From Flavobacteriales bacterium (GTDB lineage: Bacteria > Bacteroidota > Bacteroidia > Flavobacteriales_D > Sanyastnellaceae): a stretch of 55,610 bases of DNA. The position numbers were made by a program, and so were the translations under genes. The stretch is taken from positions 1 to 55,610 of the forward strand of contig DQRJ01000006.1 in NCBI GenBank assembly GCA_015663855.1, written 5' to 3'. The notes beneath the pieces were generated by a model that ran no database searches, was not told the origin of the DNA, and worked only from the letters and a program-made list of their open reading frames with translations. Positions 43,096-49,823 of the stretch are shown here, piece by piece. Positions within the stretch are counted from its first letter, which is position 1. Every line of letters begins with the position of its first letter.

Positions 43096-43437
43096 ATGTC
43101 AGACGAATTGAAGCCGTGCCCTAAATGCGAGTGCCCTTACGGTTACGAGTTAAGAGAGAATTTTTACGCATGTCCGGAGTGTAGCAATGAGTGGGATGCT
43201 AAAGAAGCCGCAGAAGAAACCGGACTTGTAGTGAAAGACATTAACGGTAAAATTCTGCAGAACGGAGACTCCGTTATAGTCATTAAAGATCTTCCAGTAA
43301 AAGGAGCTCCGAAACCTGTTAAAGCAGGCACGAAAGTGAAGAACATTAGATTACGAGATGCTGAACACGATATCGACTGTAAAATAAAAGGATTCGGACA
43401 AATGGGGCTTAAGTCTGAATTCGTAAAAAAAGCCTGA
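43096..43437 (+). CDS. yjdM: YjdM (PhnA-domain) zinc-ribbon protein
   Basis: This 113-residue protein has an N-terminal zinc ribbon (CPKCECPYGYE...CPECSNEW, C-x2-C and C-x2-C) and a C-terminal SH3-like PhnA domain (VKDINGKILQNGDSVIVIKDLPVKG). The family was named from the phosphonate region, but its role is unclear. The stop codon is part of the stem of a bidirectional terminator. The element at the tRNA-Arg begins 26 bp after it. Confidence 0.93.
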   Translation: MSDELKPCPKCECPYGYELRENFYACPECSNEWDAKEAAEETGLVVKDINGKILQNGDSVIVIKDLPVKGAPKPVKAGTKVKNIRLRDAEHDIDCKIKGFGQMGLKSEFVKKA

Positions 43438-43462
43438 TACGATTTCTCGTTTCAGGCTTTTT
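43427..43462. terminator. bidirectional terminator at yjdM end, ancestral tRNA-Arg terminator
   Basis: A perfect 11-bp stem (AAAAAGCCTGA / TCAGGCTTTTT) closes a 14-base loop and has As before and Ts after it, so it works on both strands. It abuts the left att copy at 43463. In an unoccupied site it would have stood directly behind tRNA-Arg on the minus strand. Confidence 0.85.
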
Positions 43463-43478
43463 GTGATCCCACAGGGAC
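43463..43478 (+). repeat. left att copy (distal 3'-tRNA fragment)
   Basis: This copy of the last bases of tRNA-Arg(TCT) (16 bp) is followed by no tRNA. Read on the minus strand it ends GATCACAA, so it lacks the CCA encoded at the intact gene. It should be the remnant of the original host tRNA end displaced by integration. Confidence 0.85.
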
Positions 43479-43630
43479 GTCATACTATGTGGAAAACGTT
43501 AAAATACTGTGCATAACCGAGTGCTAAAAACTCAGTAAAACCAATACATACAGCGTATCTTATAAAAGCTTAACTAAAGCTAACAAAAGGTTATATAACT
43601 AAATGTAAGCACATATGTAGACACAGCAAT

Positions 43631-44501
43631 ATGACAACATCATACTATATCCGAAACCACTCCAATTCAAGTTCATCATCTATTTATGTAAGGATAAATG
43701 AAGGACGATATAAGCAGTTCAGATTTGCTACTGGTTATGATATAAATAAGGATACGTCTTGGAAGAAAAAAACACTCAAAGTGTCAGAACAAATAGTATT
43801 GAACCATTTGATTTAATCAACCTTCAGTTAAAGCGTCTTATAGCATTTATAGAGACTCAATACGTCTTTGCTAAATCTAAAGGTATTCCAAGGAGTAAAC
43901 TATTCTATAAATCTATTGTTGAGCAGTTTCAACTTAGTGAAATGACCGTAAGTAGTGAGACTAAGTTGTTAACTGTTGGTGATGCTTTTCAACTTTACAT
44001 TGATGAAGCAAATAAAAATGGAATTCGACTTGCACCAATGACAATAAGGACTATTTCCTATTCATTTAATCACATAAAATACCTCAGGATGCATACTATC
44101 CTTATCTCTGAGCTGGACATGGATTGGTATTATGAGTTTATTAAACGTTCTGAACAATCAGGTAGAAATGGGGAGCCTTTAAGTATGAACTACATCAGCA
44201 CTCATATCAAGAAGATTAAAAGGGTTCTGAGGTATGCTGAAGACAAAGATCACGCAGTTAACAGCTCGTACAAATCAATGTCATTTAAAGCGCCTCAAGA
44301 AACCGCATCAGAGATATACCTCAATGAAGAAGAACTAAGTCAAATTAGAGCGCTTGAATTAAGTCATGAACAGCACTCACTTGCTCTCACAAGGGATCTA
44401 TTTATAATTGGTGCATATAGTGGATTAAGGGGTGTCTGACTACAATAGACTAACTAATGACAATCTTCATACTCACAACGGGTCTGAGATGCTTGAGGTG
44501 A
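43631..44501 (+). pseudogene. tyrosine recombinase (integrase), frameshifted and truncated
   Basis: Three frames together read as a Bacteroidota phage-type integrase: an Arm/N-terminal part (YYIRN, FATGYDINKDTSWKKK), the SAM-like core-binding part (TVGDAFQLYIDEAN, YISTHIKKIKRVLRYAEDK), and the start of the catalytic domain (YSGLR, then VSDYNRLTNDNL). A frame change lies near 43803-43815. A second occurs at a G4 run (44429-44432), where one fewer G restores LRVSDY. The reading stops at about 44501, before the HxxR and catalytic Tyr. The first catalytic Arg (GLR) is present. The gene is inactive. Confidence 0.85.
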
Positions 44502-44636
44502 GATGCCAACTATTTACTAGCATCGATAAATCTAGCTATGGGAGATATCTCTGGAGCTTTAGAAGCTGTTACATTAGCACTATCTGCTATCCCTAGCTCT
44601 CAAGCGGCTTTAGAGATATACAACGCTGTCAAGTAG
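44502..44636 (+). pseudogene. 3' remnant of a TPR protein gene
   Basis: This 45-codon stretch reads DANYLLASINLAMGD... and ends LEIYNAVK then TAG. It aligns with the last codons of the TPR gene at 40125-40754 (FLKASIELNLGN...ALKIYDAVK) at many positions, with diverged codons, so it is a homologue rather than a fresh copy. It is fused directly behind the integrase remnant without a start codon, marking a deletion junction at about 44501. Its stop overlaps the convergent epimerase gene end by eight bases. Confidence 0.75.
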
Positions 44637-45627
44637 CGCCTTTAGAGCTTTTCTCTGCCCAGGTAACCGTTTTCTTCAGCCCCACTTTTAAGGGAGTGAC
44701 AGAATACCCTAGATTATTTTTTGCTTTATCTACACACACCTCCCAGTGGTAGTTTCCTCTACGTATCCACTTTATTGTGACAGCAGGTGTGACACCCCGT
44801 AAGCGCGCGAAAAACAAAACTATATGGGCAAACAGTTTTTGGATAAAAACAGGCATCTTTATTAAAAAGTAGTCCGAACCTGACACCTCTTTTAGAGTTG
44901 CGAAAAACTCATTGTAAGTATAGTTATCGCCACCTAAAATATAAGTTCCTCCAGGTTGACCATTAAGCATAGCTAACAGATGACCTGAAACAACATCGTC
45001 AACAAAAACGTAATTCCCAATCTTAGTCCCATCTCCAGGAATAAACCTCCATTTACCCTGAATAAATTTTGAAATAATAAGTGTGATCGATCCAGGTTGA
45101 CCTGCAATGTATGGACCGTAAACTCTAGTTGGAGAAACTATAACAGCATCAAGTCCAAAATCGGTAACATAACTTTTCACTAAAGATTCAGCATGAGCCT
45201 TTGATGACTCGTACTCGTTAAAGAAGTCAATATCTCTAGATTTAGACTCGTGAACCACGCCACTTATGGATGGCCCTAAGACACCCGCCGTTGACGTGAA
45301 TACCACCTTTTCAACCTTATGATGAATAGCTGCGTCCAAAACATTCCGAGTGCCCTCTACATTGATTGTATAATATACTCTGGGATCTCTCTCCCAAACT
45401 GAAGCACATCCACCCATATGATATACTTGTTTACACCCTGACATGGCTTTCATCACAGCAGATATGTCAGTAAAATCTCCATTAAATATATCAATCCCTG
45501 GTTTAATCAAATGCGTAGCACGTGAGGGAGTCCTAACTAAAGCATGTACAATATGACCTTGAGAAATAAGAGACTCTATCAGATGAGTGCCGATATATCC
45601 CGATCCACCAGTTACTAAGACTTTCAT
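44629..45627 (-). CDS. NAD-dependent epimerase/dehydratase (3-beta-HSD-like)
   Basis: This 332-residue extended short-chain dehydrogenase has the nucleotide motif TGGSGYIGTHL (GxxGxxG), the catalytic Tyr and Lys in YESSK, and SPTRVYGP. It resembles hydroxysteroid, dihydroflavonol or sugar-dehydratase members; the substrate is unknown. It is the last gene of a three-gene cargo operon: its ATG overlaps the CPBP stop by four bases. Its stop overlaps the TPR remnant. It lies inside the tRNA-Arg element. Confidence 0.88.
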   Translation of the reverse strand: MKVLVTGGSGYIGTHLIESLISQGHIVHALVRTPSRATHLIKPGIDIFNGDFTDISAVMKAMSGCKQVYHMGGCASVWERDPRVYYTINVEGTRNVLDAAIHHKVEKVVFTSTAGVLGPSISGVVHESKSRDIDFFNEYESSKAHAESLVKSYVTDFGLDAVIVSPTRVYGPYIAGQPGSITLIISKFIQGKWRFIPGDGTKIGNYVFVDDVVSGHLLAMLNGQPGGTYILGGDNYTYNEFFATLKEVSGSDYFLIKMPVFIQKLFAHIVLFFARLRGVTPAVTIKWIRRGNYHWEVCVDKAKNNLGYSVTPLKVGLKKTVTWAEKSSKGAT

Positions 45628-46376
45628 TTTTTTAGGTTAAAAGTCATATCCGGATGATGAAATACTGAAGAAAAACTATTCGCCCAAGCCATGACTATAT
45701 GCACTACGATCGCTATCCACAAAGTACCTGTCATAAGAGTAAGAAGGCAGAGCACGATTCCAAGAGGAACAGCTCCTACAGCCTCATTTAGGCCTTTAGG
45801 TATGTGAGTAGCTGAGTACATAGCTGTGTTGATAGCGATTGCAGGCCATACTCCTATCTCAGAAACTAATGGAAAAAGGAGAATGCCACGAAAGAGAAAT
45901 TCATATCCAATTAAATACAGTGTCCACCCTAATGCGTTTTTCATCACAAGTCGCAGGCCCCAAGACTTAACTCTTATTTGTGGATAGGTTAAAAGGTGCT
46001 CCGATTTCTTTGAACTAAAAAACGCCATTGGAACTACTAACATGCTCAAGACTAGAATGGAAATTATAGTTAGGGTTCTCGTGTCAGCATTAACTGCAAC
46101 ACCGTAATCAGCGAGAGAATATGAGGGCATAAGTCGAAATGCAATAATTGCCGGCAAAACGCCCATAGAGACAAAACCCACATGTTTAGTAAAAATAATA
46201 TGCTTGATCGAGGCATTTTCAGAATCAAGTTCGTCATAAAATCTAGATTTGATTTTTTCAGAGTGAGAAACAAACCAAAAAATAGAAAAACCTAGTAGGG
46301 TTAATATAAGAGGCAAAAAAAGATTTATATCCCCATTACTCCAACTCAGATCTATACCAGTAGTTTTAAAATTCAT
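45624..46376 (-). CDS. CPBP-family intramembrane protease-like protein
   Basis: This 250-residue protein has about six to eight helices and the CPBP (Abi/CAAX protease) motifs. The first is YEFLFRG (158-164), where the usual EExxxR has Tyr for the first Glu. The second-motif His is in SATHIPKG (His191) and the third in VVHIVMAWANS (His226). Because the first Glu is the proposed catalytic residue of the related Rce1, activity is doubtful, though aromatic substitutions occur in Bacteroidota members. It sits between SDR and epimerase genes with 6-bp and -4-bp spacing. Confidence 0.85.
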   Translation of the reverse strand: MNFKTTGIDLSWSNGDINLFLPLILTLLGFSIFWFVSHSEKIKSRFYDELDSENASIKHIIFTKHVGFVSMGVLPAIIAFRLMPSYSLADYGVAVNADTRTLTIISILVLSMLVVPMAFFSSKKSEHLLTYPQIRVKSWGLRLVMKNALGWTLYLIGYEFLFRGILLFPLVSEIGVWPAIAINTAMYSATHIPKGLNEAVGAVPLGIVLCLLTLMTGTLWIAIVVHIVMAWANSFSSVFHHPDMTFNLKK

Positions 46377-46382
46377 GGTAAA

Positions 46383-47165
46383 TTATTTATTCGTCTTATG
46401 GTGCTGGTTCACAGCTATTTGAGCTACGATGGCTCTGGGGATAATATTTATTAATCCTAAAACAAGACTGTTTTTAAAACCCGTCGTTATAACCCTTTTG
46501 CCTATAAGAGCTTTTGCAATTCCTATCCTAGCCACCTCAGAAGGAGACATAACTGATACTCGTGCGGCGAAATTACCTTTCTTGATTTGGTCTGTAACAA
46601 CTGGGTTTGTGGGAGTCGCACCGGGAAGCAAAACGCTAACACTCACGCCTTCGGTCTCCAGCTCATATGACAGTGCTATTGTTAAATTTTTTACATATGT
46701 TTTTGTCGCTGAATACATTGCCTTGTACGGGGCAGAAACACCCGCCATGATGCTTGCTGTGTTCATTAAGAAAGACGGTTTATTTCTAATTAAATCCGGA
46801 ATAAATTGCTGTTGCATCAATGTTGTAGCTCTAACATTTAAATCTATCATAGACTTCACATAATTTGCTGAATGTTCTGCAAAAACACCAGCACCACCAA
46901 AACCTGCATTATTTATAAGGAAATCAACTTGATAATTATTCTTCACCACCCATGAGTGAATTTGTTCTGGAGCTTTATGGTCGGTTAAATCAATTTCTAT
47001 TGCATCAGTTATTACTCCTGAATCTTCAGCAATAACATCCGCTTTTTCACACAAGTCTTCTCCAGGCAAAGAAACCATAAGAACATTCCTTCCGAGCCTA
47101 GCACATTCCCTGCTAAGCTCAAGCCCTATCCCACTGCTAGCGCCAGTTATCAACGTGAATTTCAT
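46383..47165 (-). CDS. short-chain dehydrogenase/reductase (SDR)
   Basis: This 260-residue classical SDR has the cofactor motif TGASSGIG, NNAG (85-88), and the catalytic Ser138, Tyr151 and Lys155 (YSATK). It resembles SDRs that reduce lipid or keto substrates, with no clear subfamily. A hydrophobic C-terminal segment (SLVLGLINIIPRAIVAQIA) could associate with the membrane. It is the first gene of the leftward cargo operon in the tRNA-Arg element. Confidence 0.92.
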   Translation of the reverse strand: MKFTLITGASSGIGLELSRECARLGRNVLMVSLPGEDLCEKADVIAEDSGVITDAIEIDLTDHKAPEQIHSWVVKNNYQVDFLINNAGFGGAGVFAEHSANYVKSMIDLNVRATTLMQQQFIPDLIRNKPSFLMNTASIMAGVSAPYKAMYSATKTYVKNLTIALSYELETEGVSVSVLLPGATPTNPVVTDQIKKGNFAARVSVMSPSEVARIGIAKALIGKRVITTGFKNSLVLGLINIIPRAIVAQIAVNQHHKTNK

Positions 47166-47435
47166 ACTTTAAGTCTTATAGCTATTCTCAAACACAACTA
47201 ACAAAGAAAACACACTGCACGCGGATTGAACTATTTTAATAGAAAATATTTCAGATTGAGCCACCTTCGCTCAATGAGCAGAACGATATTGTATCTTACG
47301 TTCCTTGTTGATTCAACTTGATACCAAGCCTCCTATGCGTTCAACTTTCGCCATAGATTCTAGCTTTGTAGAAAACCCATTCTAGCTAGTTTATCAATGT
47401 TGTCGAATCGAGACCAATTGTCTGTGACGCACAGT
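47166..47435. other. element-internal spacer
   Basis: This 270-bp stretch precedes the SDR operon and should hold its promoter, though no exact TAnnTTTG box with TTG is seen. It contains a perfect 7-bp hairpin ATTGAGC/GCTCAAT (47255-47275) with a seven-base loop. No reading frame or RNA gene is supported. Confidence 0.4.
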
Positions 47436-47475
47436 AAAAAAAAAACCCTCGCTATCTCAATGATAACAAGGGTTT
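47436..47475 (-). terminator. terminator after tRNA-Arg, supplied by element
   Basis: On the minus strand AAACCCT pairs with AGGGTTT and runs into a tract of ten Ts. It lies just behind tRNA-Arg but on the element side of the att core, so it came with the element and replaces the original terminator now at 43427-43462. Confidence 0.75.
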
Positions 47476-47486
47476 ATCTTTTATAG

Positions 47487-47563
47487 TGGTGATCCCACAG
47501 GGACTCGAACCCCGAACCGCCTCCTTAGAAGGGAGGTGCTCTATCCAGTTGAGCTATGAGACC
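47487..47563 (-). tRNA. tRNA-Arg(TCT)
   Basis: The tRNA folds fully: GGTCTCA/TGGGATC acceptor, anticodon stem CCTCC/GGAGG with loop CTTCTAA (anticodon TCT), T arm with GGTTCGAGTCC. It ends with encoded CCA at 47489-47487. Its last bases form the element's att core. The two other complete tRNAs in the window do not encode CCA. Confidence 0.95.
47489..47504 (-). repeat. right att copy within tRNA-Arg
   Basis: The 16-bp core identical to 43463-43478 is the 3' acceptor strand and part of the T arm of the intact tRNA-Arg. Insertion here preserves the tRNA. Confidence 0.85.
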
Positions 47564-47706
47564 AAACTACTCTCTTAAACATCTCTATTTTTAAGAGGGT
47601 GCAAAGATGCACAAACTTTCGCGCTAATCACGAATGAAAAATAAGAAATTTGGTATAAAAAAAGAGCCCCAAAAAGGAGCTCTTTAATATTTTACGAAAA
47701 GTAGTC

Positions 47707-48231
47707 TTAGTTAGACAGACCAGCGTCAGTTGACTTACCCTTCTTCTTCTTCTTTTTATCAGCGTCTGAGCTCTTATCAGAACAAGATGCTTTCTTATCT
47801 CCAGACTTCGAGCAGCAAGACTTTCCAGCCTTCTTACAAGCAGCCTTCTCTTCAGCTGTACAAGACTTCGCGTCTCCTTCGCCCTTTTTAGAGCAACAAG
47901 CTTTTCCGTCTTTCTTACCTTGGCAAGCAGCCTTTTGCTCTTCAGTGCAAGCAGCCTTCTTCTCACCAGAGCAAGACTTAGCGTCGCCTTCAGCTTTCTT
48001 AGAGCAACAAGCTTTTCCGTCTTTCTTACCTTGGCAAGCAGCTTTTTGCTCTTCAGTGCAAGCAGCCTTCTTATCGTTAGACTTTGTGCAAGCAGCTTTC
48101 TTCTCACCAGACTTTGTGCAAGCCGGTTTTTCAGTTTTTGCTTTGCCGTCTGTTGCAGGTGCGTCAGACTGAGCCGATGTTGTGAACGCGAATAATACTA
48201 GCGCTCCGAGTAATAAAATATTCTTCATTTT
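47707..48231 (-). CDS. exported Cys/Lys-rich repeat protein
   Basis: From the ATG at 48231 the product is 174 residues with a signal peptide (MKNILLLGALVLFAF, cleavage near TSAQ, about 20). The mature part is about 155 residues with 16 cysteines and very many Lys, built from units such as KKAACTEEQKAACQGKKDGK and ACCSKK. A 37-residue unit is repeated almost exactly. It ends in a Lys run and KSTDAGLSN. Cys pairs (CC) and spacing recall metal-binding or disulfide-rich proteins, but no family is recognised. It stands alone with its own promoter and is not linked to the element. Confidence 0.75.
   Translation of the reverse strand, partial: KMKNILLLGALVLFAFTTSAQSDAPATDGKAKTEKPACTKSGEKKAACTKSNDKKAACTEEQKAACQGKKDGKACCSKKAEGDAKSCSGEKKAACTEEQKAACQGKKDGKACCSKKGEGDAKSCTAEEKAACKKAGKSCCSKSGDKKASCSDKSSDADKKKKKKGKSTDAGLSN
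47888..48109 (-). repeat. 111-bp tandem duplication in Cys/Lys-rich gene
   Basis: Two units 111 bp apart (for example 47888 and 47999) share an almost identical stretch of about 75 bases encoding Cys-rich segments. High nucleotide identity means a recent duplication or gene conversion, and copy number could vary between strains. Confidence 0.7.
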
Positions 48232-48258
48232 AAAAATAGTTGTTTCGTTTAATGAGCA

Positions 48259-48266
48259 TAAAGATA
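48259..48266 (-). promoter_or_regulatory. probable -7 box of Cys/Lys-rich gene
   Basis: TATCTTTA on the minus strand lies 27 bases before the ATG at 48231, with a TTG 23 nt further upstream. It differs from TAnnTTTG at the last base. Confidence 0.45.
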
Positions 48267-48370
48267 CAACTTCGTTTCTGATTTTGAGCCAAACCTCGCT
48301 TTTCACCACTTATTTTTCATTCATTTAACAAATTGCCTCTTCCTTTTATTCATTATCTATCAGAATTGTG

Positions 48371-48378
48371 TAGATTTG
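48371..48378 (+). promoter_or_regulatory. -7 box of tRNA-Ser
   Basis: TAGATTTG matches TAnnTTTG and lies 42 bases before the tRNA-Ser 5' end. No TTG at ideal distance is seen. Confidence 0.5.
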
Positions 48379-48420
48379 CAGTCCGATTTCGTGGAGTGCT
48401 TCACTTGATTTGGTTTTTCT

Positions 48421-48502
48421 GGAGGGATGGCAGAGTGGTAATGCAGCAGATTGCTAATTTGTGACCGGTTTCGGTTCCTGAGTTCGAGTCTCAGTTCCTC
48501 CG
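48421..48502 (+). tRNA. tRNA-Ser(GCT)
   Basis: Acceptor GGAGGGA/TTCCTCC, anticodon loop TTGCTAA (anticodon GCT), a long class II variable arm, and T loop GTTCGAGTC fit tRNA-Ser. CCA is not encoded (CAT follows the discriminator G). A terminator follows within 20 bases. Confidence 0.9.
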
Positions 48503-48517
48503 CATAATAAAGCACTA

Positions 48518-48541
48518 ACGCCCGCAACAGCGGGCGTTTTT
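48518..48541 (+). terminator. terminator of tRNA-Ser
   Basis: ACGCCCG and CGGGCGT form a perfect stem around a short loop (CAACAG region) and are followed by five Ts. Confidence 0.85.
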
Positions 48542-48572
48542 CATGCTCGATAAAAAATATTGTTGTTTGAGT

Positions 48573-48601
48573 TTGATACCTGAAAATCTTACGTATCTTT
48601 G
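48573..48601 (+). promoter_or_regulatory. promoter of tRNA-Pro
   Basis: TTG (48573-48575) lies 18 nt before TATCTTTG (48594-48601), a full Bacteroidota promoter. The box ends 16 bases before the tRNA-Pro 5' end. Confidence 0.75.
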
Positions 48602-48617
48602 CGACCGCATTAACGAT

Positions 48618-48692
48618 CGGGGCGTGGCCCAGCCCGGTTAAGGCGCCTGGTTTGGGACCAGGAGATCGCAGGTTCGAATCCTGCCGCCCCGA
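48618..48692 (+). tRNA. tRNA-Pro(TGG)
   Basis: Acceptor CGGGGCG/CGCCCCG, anticodon stem CCTGG/CCAGG with loop TTTGGGA (anticodon TGG) and T arm GGTTCGAATCC. CCA is not encoded (CGA follows the discriminator A). It is separated from tRNA-Ser by its own promoter and a terminator. Confidence 0.95.
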
Positions 48693-48701
48693 CGAAAGAA
48701 T

Positions 48702-48734
48702 AACCGCCCTGACGAAAGTCAGTGGCGGTTTTTT
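48702..48734 (+). terminator. terminator of tRNA-Pro
   Basis: AACCGCC-CTGAC pairs with GTCAG-GGCGGTT around GAAA (one unpaired T) and is followed by Ts. It lies nine bases after the tRNA. Confidence 0.85.
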
Positions 48735-48779
48735 CGTTTAGACCGAGCCCAAGCTTGCTTGAGGGCGAAGGGATGGATG

Positions 48780-48819
48780 AAAAAACCGCCGTGGCTACGC
48801 GAAGCGTAGAGGCGGTTAT
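48780..48819 (-). terminator. leftward terminator-like hairpin without an assigned gene
   Basis: On the minus strand AACCGCC-T-CTACGC pairs with GCGTAG...GGCGGTT around TTC and is followed by TTTTTT. Its lower stem matches the tRNA-Pro terminator in inverted orientation. No minus-strand gene lies immediately upstream (48822-48968), so it may end a small RNA or be a duplicated terminator. Confidence 0.5.
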
Positions 48820-48968
48820 TCGATTTCAGTCCTCCCCCACGACCAGGATCACAACTGAGATGCGGAGCAACGAGGGCGTAATCCTGCCCTCAAACAAAGG
48901 TCATTATACATCTAATAAAAAATAATAGTATCTTGTCCCTGAATTGAAACCTCTAAACATTCATTAAT

Positions 48969-49763
48969 ATGAAAACATTATTTACTAGTCTTCTTGTAGT
49001 TGCAGCATCTTTCGGCACTTTAGCCCAAACCTCTCTTACACAAGCTGTTGATTTCACCGTAACATTCACGGACGGGGAACAGTTTAATCTCTTTGATAAG
49101 CTTGCTGAAGGGAAGCACGTAGTTATCGATTTCTTCTTTACTACTTGTGGACCTTGCCAAGACAACCAACCTTCTTACACTGGAGCTTTCCAAAACTTCG
49201 GTTGTAATAGCGGAGATATTTTCTTCCTCTCTCTAGAGTCAACTGTAGGCGATGCTGAAACAATCGCTTACGAAGAGACTTTCGCAGGCGACAACGCTCC
49301 TCCTGCTGCTTCAGGAACTGATGGAGACGGAATCGAAGCTACCGCTTTATACGGAATAGGCGCATTCCCTACCTTTATCCTTATCGCACCTGACGGAACG
49401 ATTTTAGAACAGGATATGTGGCCGTTAACTAACGGTGCAGATACTTTCACAGACTACCTTTCTGGTGGTCATGGCCTCAACCTTCAGCCCTGTACGTCTG
49501 AAATTACAACTGCAGATGCTTCAGAGGTGGAAGTAAACATCTACCCTAACCCGGCTACAGATAACGTAACTATTGATTTGGGCTCTGTTTCTGGAACAGC
49601 CCTCGTTTGTATCTACAATATCGTAGGAGAGAAAGTTGCATCAGCTTCTACAGATAATGCTATCGTTAAATTCGACGTTGCCGAATTGCCTGTTGGAAAC
49701 TACATCGCGAAAATTATCGGAACGAATCAATCTACACAGAGACAATTCTCCGTAATACACTAG
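48969..49763 (+). CDS. T9SS-exported thioredoxin-like (redoxin) protein
   Basis: This 264-residue protein has a signal peptide (cleavage near TLAQ, about 20). A thioredoxin-fold domain of the TlpA/AhpC type follows, with the redox pair Cys60 and Cys63 in TTCGPCQDN and FPTFILIAPDG near the cis-Pro. A T9SS sorting domain begins at IYPNPATDNVT (about 190) and ends RQFSVIH. Redox-active disulfide proteins with a sorting tail should act outside the outer membrane or on the surface. The substrate is unknown. It is the first of several secreted-protein genes. Confidence 0.9.
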   Translation: MKTLFTSLLVVAASFGTLAQTSLTQAVDFTVTFTDGEQFNLFDKLAEGKHVVIDFFFTTCGPCQDNQPSYTGAFQNFGCNSGDIFFLSLESTVGDAETIAYEETFAGDNAPPAASGTDGDGIEATALYGIGAFPTFILIAPDGTILEQDMWPLTNGADTFTDYLSGGHGLNLQPCTSEITTADASEVEVNIYPNPATDNVTIDLGSVSGTALVCIYNIVGEKVASASTDNAIVKFDVAELPVGNYIAKIIGTNQSTQRQFSVIH

Positions 49764-49781
49764 GAGACTTATTCCTAAAAT

Positions 49782-49815
49782 AAAAACGGGGCTCTTAATT
49801 GAGTTCCGTTTTTTT
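49782..49815. terminator. bidirectional terminator between redoxin and cupredoxin genes
   Basis: AAAACGG and CCGTTTT, with an inner CTC/GAG pair, form a stem with As before and seven Ts after. It separates the convergent redoxin and cupredoxin genes. Confidence 0.8.
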
Positions 49816-49823
49816 ATGCCTAA

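Larger units (their letters stand above)
43463..47504. mobile_element. decayed integrative element in tRNA-Arg(TCT)
   Basis: A 16-bp direct repeat GTGATCCCACAGGGAC occurs at 43463-43478 and at 47489-47504, the latter inside the 3' end of tRNA-Arg. The 4.0 kb between holds a broken tyrosine recombinase next to the left copy, a TPR-gene tail, and a leftward SDR-CPBP-epimerase operon. Integration into a tRNA 3' end with a duplicated end and an adjacent integrase is the standard form of an island. The recombinase is inactive, so the element is fixed or dependent on another source. Confidence 0.85.

Noticed and set aside
47628..48195. Other frames over the Cys/Lys-rich gene
   Set aside because: They are low-complexity Leu/Lys/Arg or Ser/Leu shadows of the repeat; the chosen frame has a signal peptide and regular Cys units.
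48722..48925. 67-codon frame after tRNA-Pro
   Set aside because: It spans two terminator hairpins and has no domain, signal or plausible start context.
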